Part shown: in pieces, positions 61,915-64,000 of the stretch
Layout of the letters: the number at the start of each line of letters is the position of its first letter
Numbering within the stretch: the first letter of the stretch is position 1
Assembly (NCBI GenBank): GCA_044220975.1
Contig: JBGAPZ010000020.1
Coordinates: 1 to 64,000 of the forward strand
Source: SZUA-430 sp044220975
GTDB taxonomy: Bacteria > Pseudomonadota > Alphaproteobacteria > Micropepsales > Micropepsaceae
DNA: 64,000 nt
Reading direction: 5' to 3'
Position numbers and translations under genes: made by a program
Notes under the pieces: generated by a model
What the model saw: only the letters and a program-made list of their open reading frames with translations
The model's database searches: none
Told to the model about the DNA's origin: nothing

Positions 61915-63474
61915 ATGATCCGCGCCTTATGGTTCTACCTCCTGATCGCGGTGATGGTCGCTGTCGTGACTTGGGTCGCCGACCTTGACGGCGTGGTGAC
62001 GATCGCGCTCTCGAACCGAGAAGCGCGCATTCCAATTCAAGTGGCGATCGCAGCCGTCGTCGGTCTGACGTTCCTGACCATCATCGCCTACCGCATCATC
62101 ATGACGTTCGTCGACGCGCCCGCAGAATTCTTCCGCTGGCGCGCAAGCGGCCGCAGGCGTCGCGGCTTCACGGCAATCACCCGCGGCCTCGTCGCGGTCG
62201 CGGCCGGTGATGAAGAAGAAGCCCGCCGCCAAACGAAGAAGGCGATCTCGCTCGTCGGCGAATCGCCGCTCGCGATGCTGCTCGCCGCCCAAGCCTCGCA
62301 GCTCGAGGGCGACGACGAAGGCGCACAACGCTACTTCACGCAGATGCTCCAGTCGAAGGAGACGGAGTTCTTGGGTCTGCGCGGTCTCTACATCGCCGCC
62401 ACCCGCCGCGGCGATGGTGAGCAAGCGATCAACATCGCGAACCGCGCGCTCACGCTTCGCCCGCGCACCCGCTGGGCCCTGAACGCGCTCTTCGATCTCA
62501 ACACCGCGAAAGCCGCCTGGGGCCCAGCCGCAACCGCATTGGACGGCCAAGTCCGCGCAAAATTGCTCGACGCCGGCATCGCGCGCCGCCGCCGTGCCGT
62601 CTTGGCGGCCGCCGCCGCAAATGACGCCGAACGCAACGGCGACGCCGAAGGTGCGCTCGCGCGTGCACAAGAAGCGCTGACGCTCGCACCTGGATTCGCG
62701 CCCGCAGCGCTGATCGCCGCGAAGCACTATTCTGCCCAAGGCCGGCAGTGGAAGGCGGCGAGCCTTATCGAAACCGCTTGGGCGCAAGAACCGCATCCCG
62801 ATCTTGCGAAAGCCTATGGCGCGCTCAAACCCGAAGAACCTCCAAGTGCGCGCGGCAAGCGTCTCGCCGCACTCGCCGGCATGAATCCGGAAAACCCGGA
62901 AAGCCAAATCTTGAGCGCTGCCGTCTCGCTCGCCGCCGGCCGCTTCGAAGAGGCCCGCGAAACGTTGCGCCCGCTTGCGGAACGCTTCCCCGTCGCGCGC
63001 GTTTGCTTGCTGATGGCCGACGTAGAACAGGGCTTCGGCAGTGAGGAAAGCCTCGCCGCCCGCGAATGGACCACCCGCGCGCAACGCGCACCTCGTGATG
63101 CGCATTGGGCGTGCTCCGCATGCGCCCGCACACACGCTGATTGGGCGGCGACCTGCGTCAGCTGCGGCGCGTTCGATGCGCTGAGCTGGCAGTCTGGTTC
63201 CCGCGGCACGGTCGAAACCATGTCGCCCACCGAAACCGCTGCCGCCTACGCGGGCGGCGTGGAAAATCCGAACGTCCTCTACCGCGACGCGCTCAAAGTT
63301 GACGACATTCGCCCGCCCGCACGCGCGGCCAGCGACACTATGCGCGATGTCACCCCCACGCGAGACGAGCCCATCTTCAATGGCCCGCCACGGGCGCCGG
63401 ACGACCCCGGCCCCGACGCGGACGACGATTGGCTCGGCGGCGATACAGGCCGCCGCAAGAGTGGGACCTGGTAG
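61915..63474 (+). CDS. hemY: HemY-type TPR membrane protein with zinc-ribbon tail
   Basis: 519 residues. Two N-terminal transmembrane helices (about 5-22 and 42-62), a HemY_N-type region ending with RGFTAITRGLVAVAAGDEEE, then a TPR superhelix (about 95-395). The last part has a rubredoxin-like ribbon CSACARTHADWAATCVSCG (about 400-418) and an acidic, disordered tail. HemY of this type is not the oxidase of the same name; it is tied to late haem steps by genome context. It lies 13 nt after the mitofilin-like gene. Confidence 0.88.
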   Translation: MIRALWFYLLIAVMVAVVTWVADLDGVVTIALSNREARIPIQVAIAAVVGLTFLTIIAYRIIMTFVDAPAEFFRWRASGRRRRGFTAITRGLVAVAAGDEEEARRQTKKAISLVGESPLAMLLAAQASQLEGDDEGAQRYFTQMLQSKETEFLGLRGLYIAATRRGDGEQAINIANRALTLRPRTRWALNALFDLNTAKAAWGPAATALDGQVRAKLLDAGIARRRRAVLAAAAANDAERNGDAEGALARAQEALTLAPGFAPAALIAAKHYSAQGRQWKAASLIETAWAQEPHPDLAKAYGALKPEEPPSARGKRLAALAGMNPENPESQILSAAVSLAAGRFEEARETLRPLAERFPVARVCLLMADVEQGFGSEESLAAREWTTRAQRAPRDAHWACSACARTHADWAATCVSCGAFDALSWQSGSRGTVETMSPTETAAAYAGGVENPNVLYRDALKVDDIRPPARAASDTMRDVTPTRDEPIFNGPPRAPDDPGPDADDDWLGGDTGRRKSGTW

Positions 63475-63475
63475 C

Positions 63476-64000
63476 ATGCGTTTCTTTCGCGGGCTGTTGA
63501 TCCTCATCGCGGTCCTCGCGATCCTGGGCGCGGGTTTACTTGCAGCGTTCCGCGACCCCGATGTTCCAGCCGCCATGCTCGTCGCCAAATACGGCCAAGG
63601 CGCATCGCAGTTCATCACGCTCCCCTCCGGCGCCAACGTCCACTTCCGCGACCAAGGCCAGCGCTTAGGCCCCGTGCTCGTTCTGCTGCACGGCTCGAAC
63701 GCGTCGCTCCACACCTGGGAGCCGTGGGTGGCCGCACTCGGCGATCAGTTCCGCGTCATCAGTGTCGACCTGCCGGCTCACGGGCTGACCGGTCCCGTCC
63801 CCGGCGACGACTACAGCCAAGAAGGCATGGTGAAGTTCGTCTACGAATTCACCGCAGCCTTGAAGCTCGCGCCGTTCGCGCTCGCCGGCAATTCGATGGG
63901 CGGCGGCGTCGCCGCGCGCTTCGCGATCGAACACCCTGAGCGCCTCACGCACCTCATTCTGGTCGACGCAGGCGGCATGCCTTCGGCGCTGCCGCGCGAT
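63476..64000 (+). CDS. Alpha/beta hydrolase, N-terminal part (runs off the window)
   Basis: 175 codons present, the 3' part lies beyond the window. An N-terminal hydrophobic anchor (LLILIAVLAILGAGLLAAF) is followed by an alpha/beta-hydrolase core: VLVLLHGSNASLHTWEPWV (oxyanion HG), VDLPAHGLT and the nucleophile elbow LAGNSMGGG (Ser at about 142). Substrate cannot be told. It starts 1 nt after the hemY stop (TAGCATG). Confidence 0.88.
   Translation, partial: MRFFRGLLILIAVLAILGAGLLAAFRDPDVPAAMLVAKYGQGASQFITLPSGANVHFRDQGQRLGPVLVLLHGSNASLHTWEPWVAALGDQFRVISVDLPAHGLTGPVPGDDYSQEGMVKFVYEFTAALKLAPFALAGNSMGGGVAARFAIEHPERLTHLILVDAGGMPSALPRD

Noticed and set aside
60377..62035. A 552-codon minus-strand open frame over hemD, the mitofilin-like gene and hemY
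   Set aside because: Shadow of three well-supported rightward genes; the product is Ser/Arg/Ala-rich without motifs.
48568..63960. Possible tRNA, rRNA, CRISPR or insertion-sequence remnants
   Set aside because: Read by eye on both strands here and in the rest of the window: no cloverleaf with a T-loop GTTCRANYC in context, no regular spacer repeats, no transposase-like protein.

Overview
The window is chromosomal DNA from a GC-rich member of the class Alphaproteobacteria. The evidence is gene order and family content: a long leftward block glnD-trpS-uspA-nfu-tsaB-rimI-fur/mur-plsC-miaB-phoH-ybeY-corC-lnt-HTH-metK-trmB-rimP-nusA-ylxR-infB, the divergent phaAB/phaR polyhydroxybutyrate locus, a MaeB with a phosphotransacetylase-like tail, and hemC-hemD-mitofilin-hemY. 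The order resembles Hyphomicrobiales (Rhizobiales) and relatives, but I cannot fix the order or genus. No rRNA, tRNA, CRISPR array, transposase or integrase was seen; this is mostly core genome with a few accessory patches.

Layout. (1) 1-23,738, all on the minus strand: translation and RNA housekeeping (infB fragment, ylxR-L7Ae, nusA, rimP, trmB, metK, ybeY, phoH, miaB, tsaB, rimI, trpS), envelope lipids (lnt, plsC), metal and nitrogen control (corC, fur/mur, glnD), Fe-S assembly (nfu) and mutS. Most junctions overlap by 1-13 nt, so it reads as a few long operons. (2) 23,883-32,800: malic enzyme, a glyoxalase II-like hydrolase, a DUF985 cupin, then the PHB locus with phaB and phaA leftward and phaR rightward, with a candidate twin PhaR operator in front of phaR. 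(3) 32,854-38,314: a PAS-GGDEF-EAL protein, an enoyl-CoA hydratase, a Rieske oxygenase and small membrane proteins. (4) 37,994-42,503: a lipid A or LPS glycosylation cluster (LAB_N protein, polyprenyl-phosphate GT2, two GT-C transferases). (5) 42,914-45,800: a lysine 2,3-aminomutase, an ATP-grasp ligase and a GNAT acetyltransferase in one operon. This is the most interesting metabolic unit in the window. (6) 45,797-56,244: transporters, acetyl-CoA synthetase, a CaiB-type CoA-transferase, a creatininase-family hydrolase, and the EVE-YciI-gpsA operon. (7) 56,309-57,945: three rightward genes (TetR regulator, 35-residue membrane peptide, a curlin-like gene with two compensating frameshifts) lying between gpsA and tsaD. 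(8) 57,942-64,000: tsaD, then hemC, hemD, a mitofilin-like protein, hemY and the start of an alpha/beta hydrolase.

The best leads for new biology are the KamA/ATP-grasp/GNAT operon, the accessory insert between gpsA and tsaD, a strong terminator hairpin ending only 15 nt before metK, three tandem hairpins ahead of the HTH regulator gene, and the paired TGC-N3-GCA sites ahead of phaR. All functions are assigned from motifs and context alone; no database search was run.
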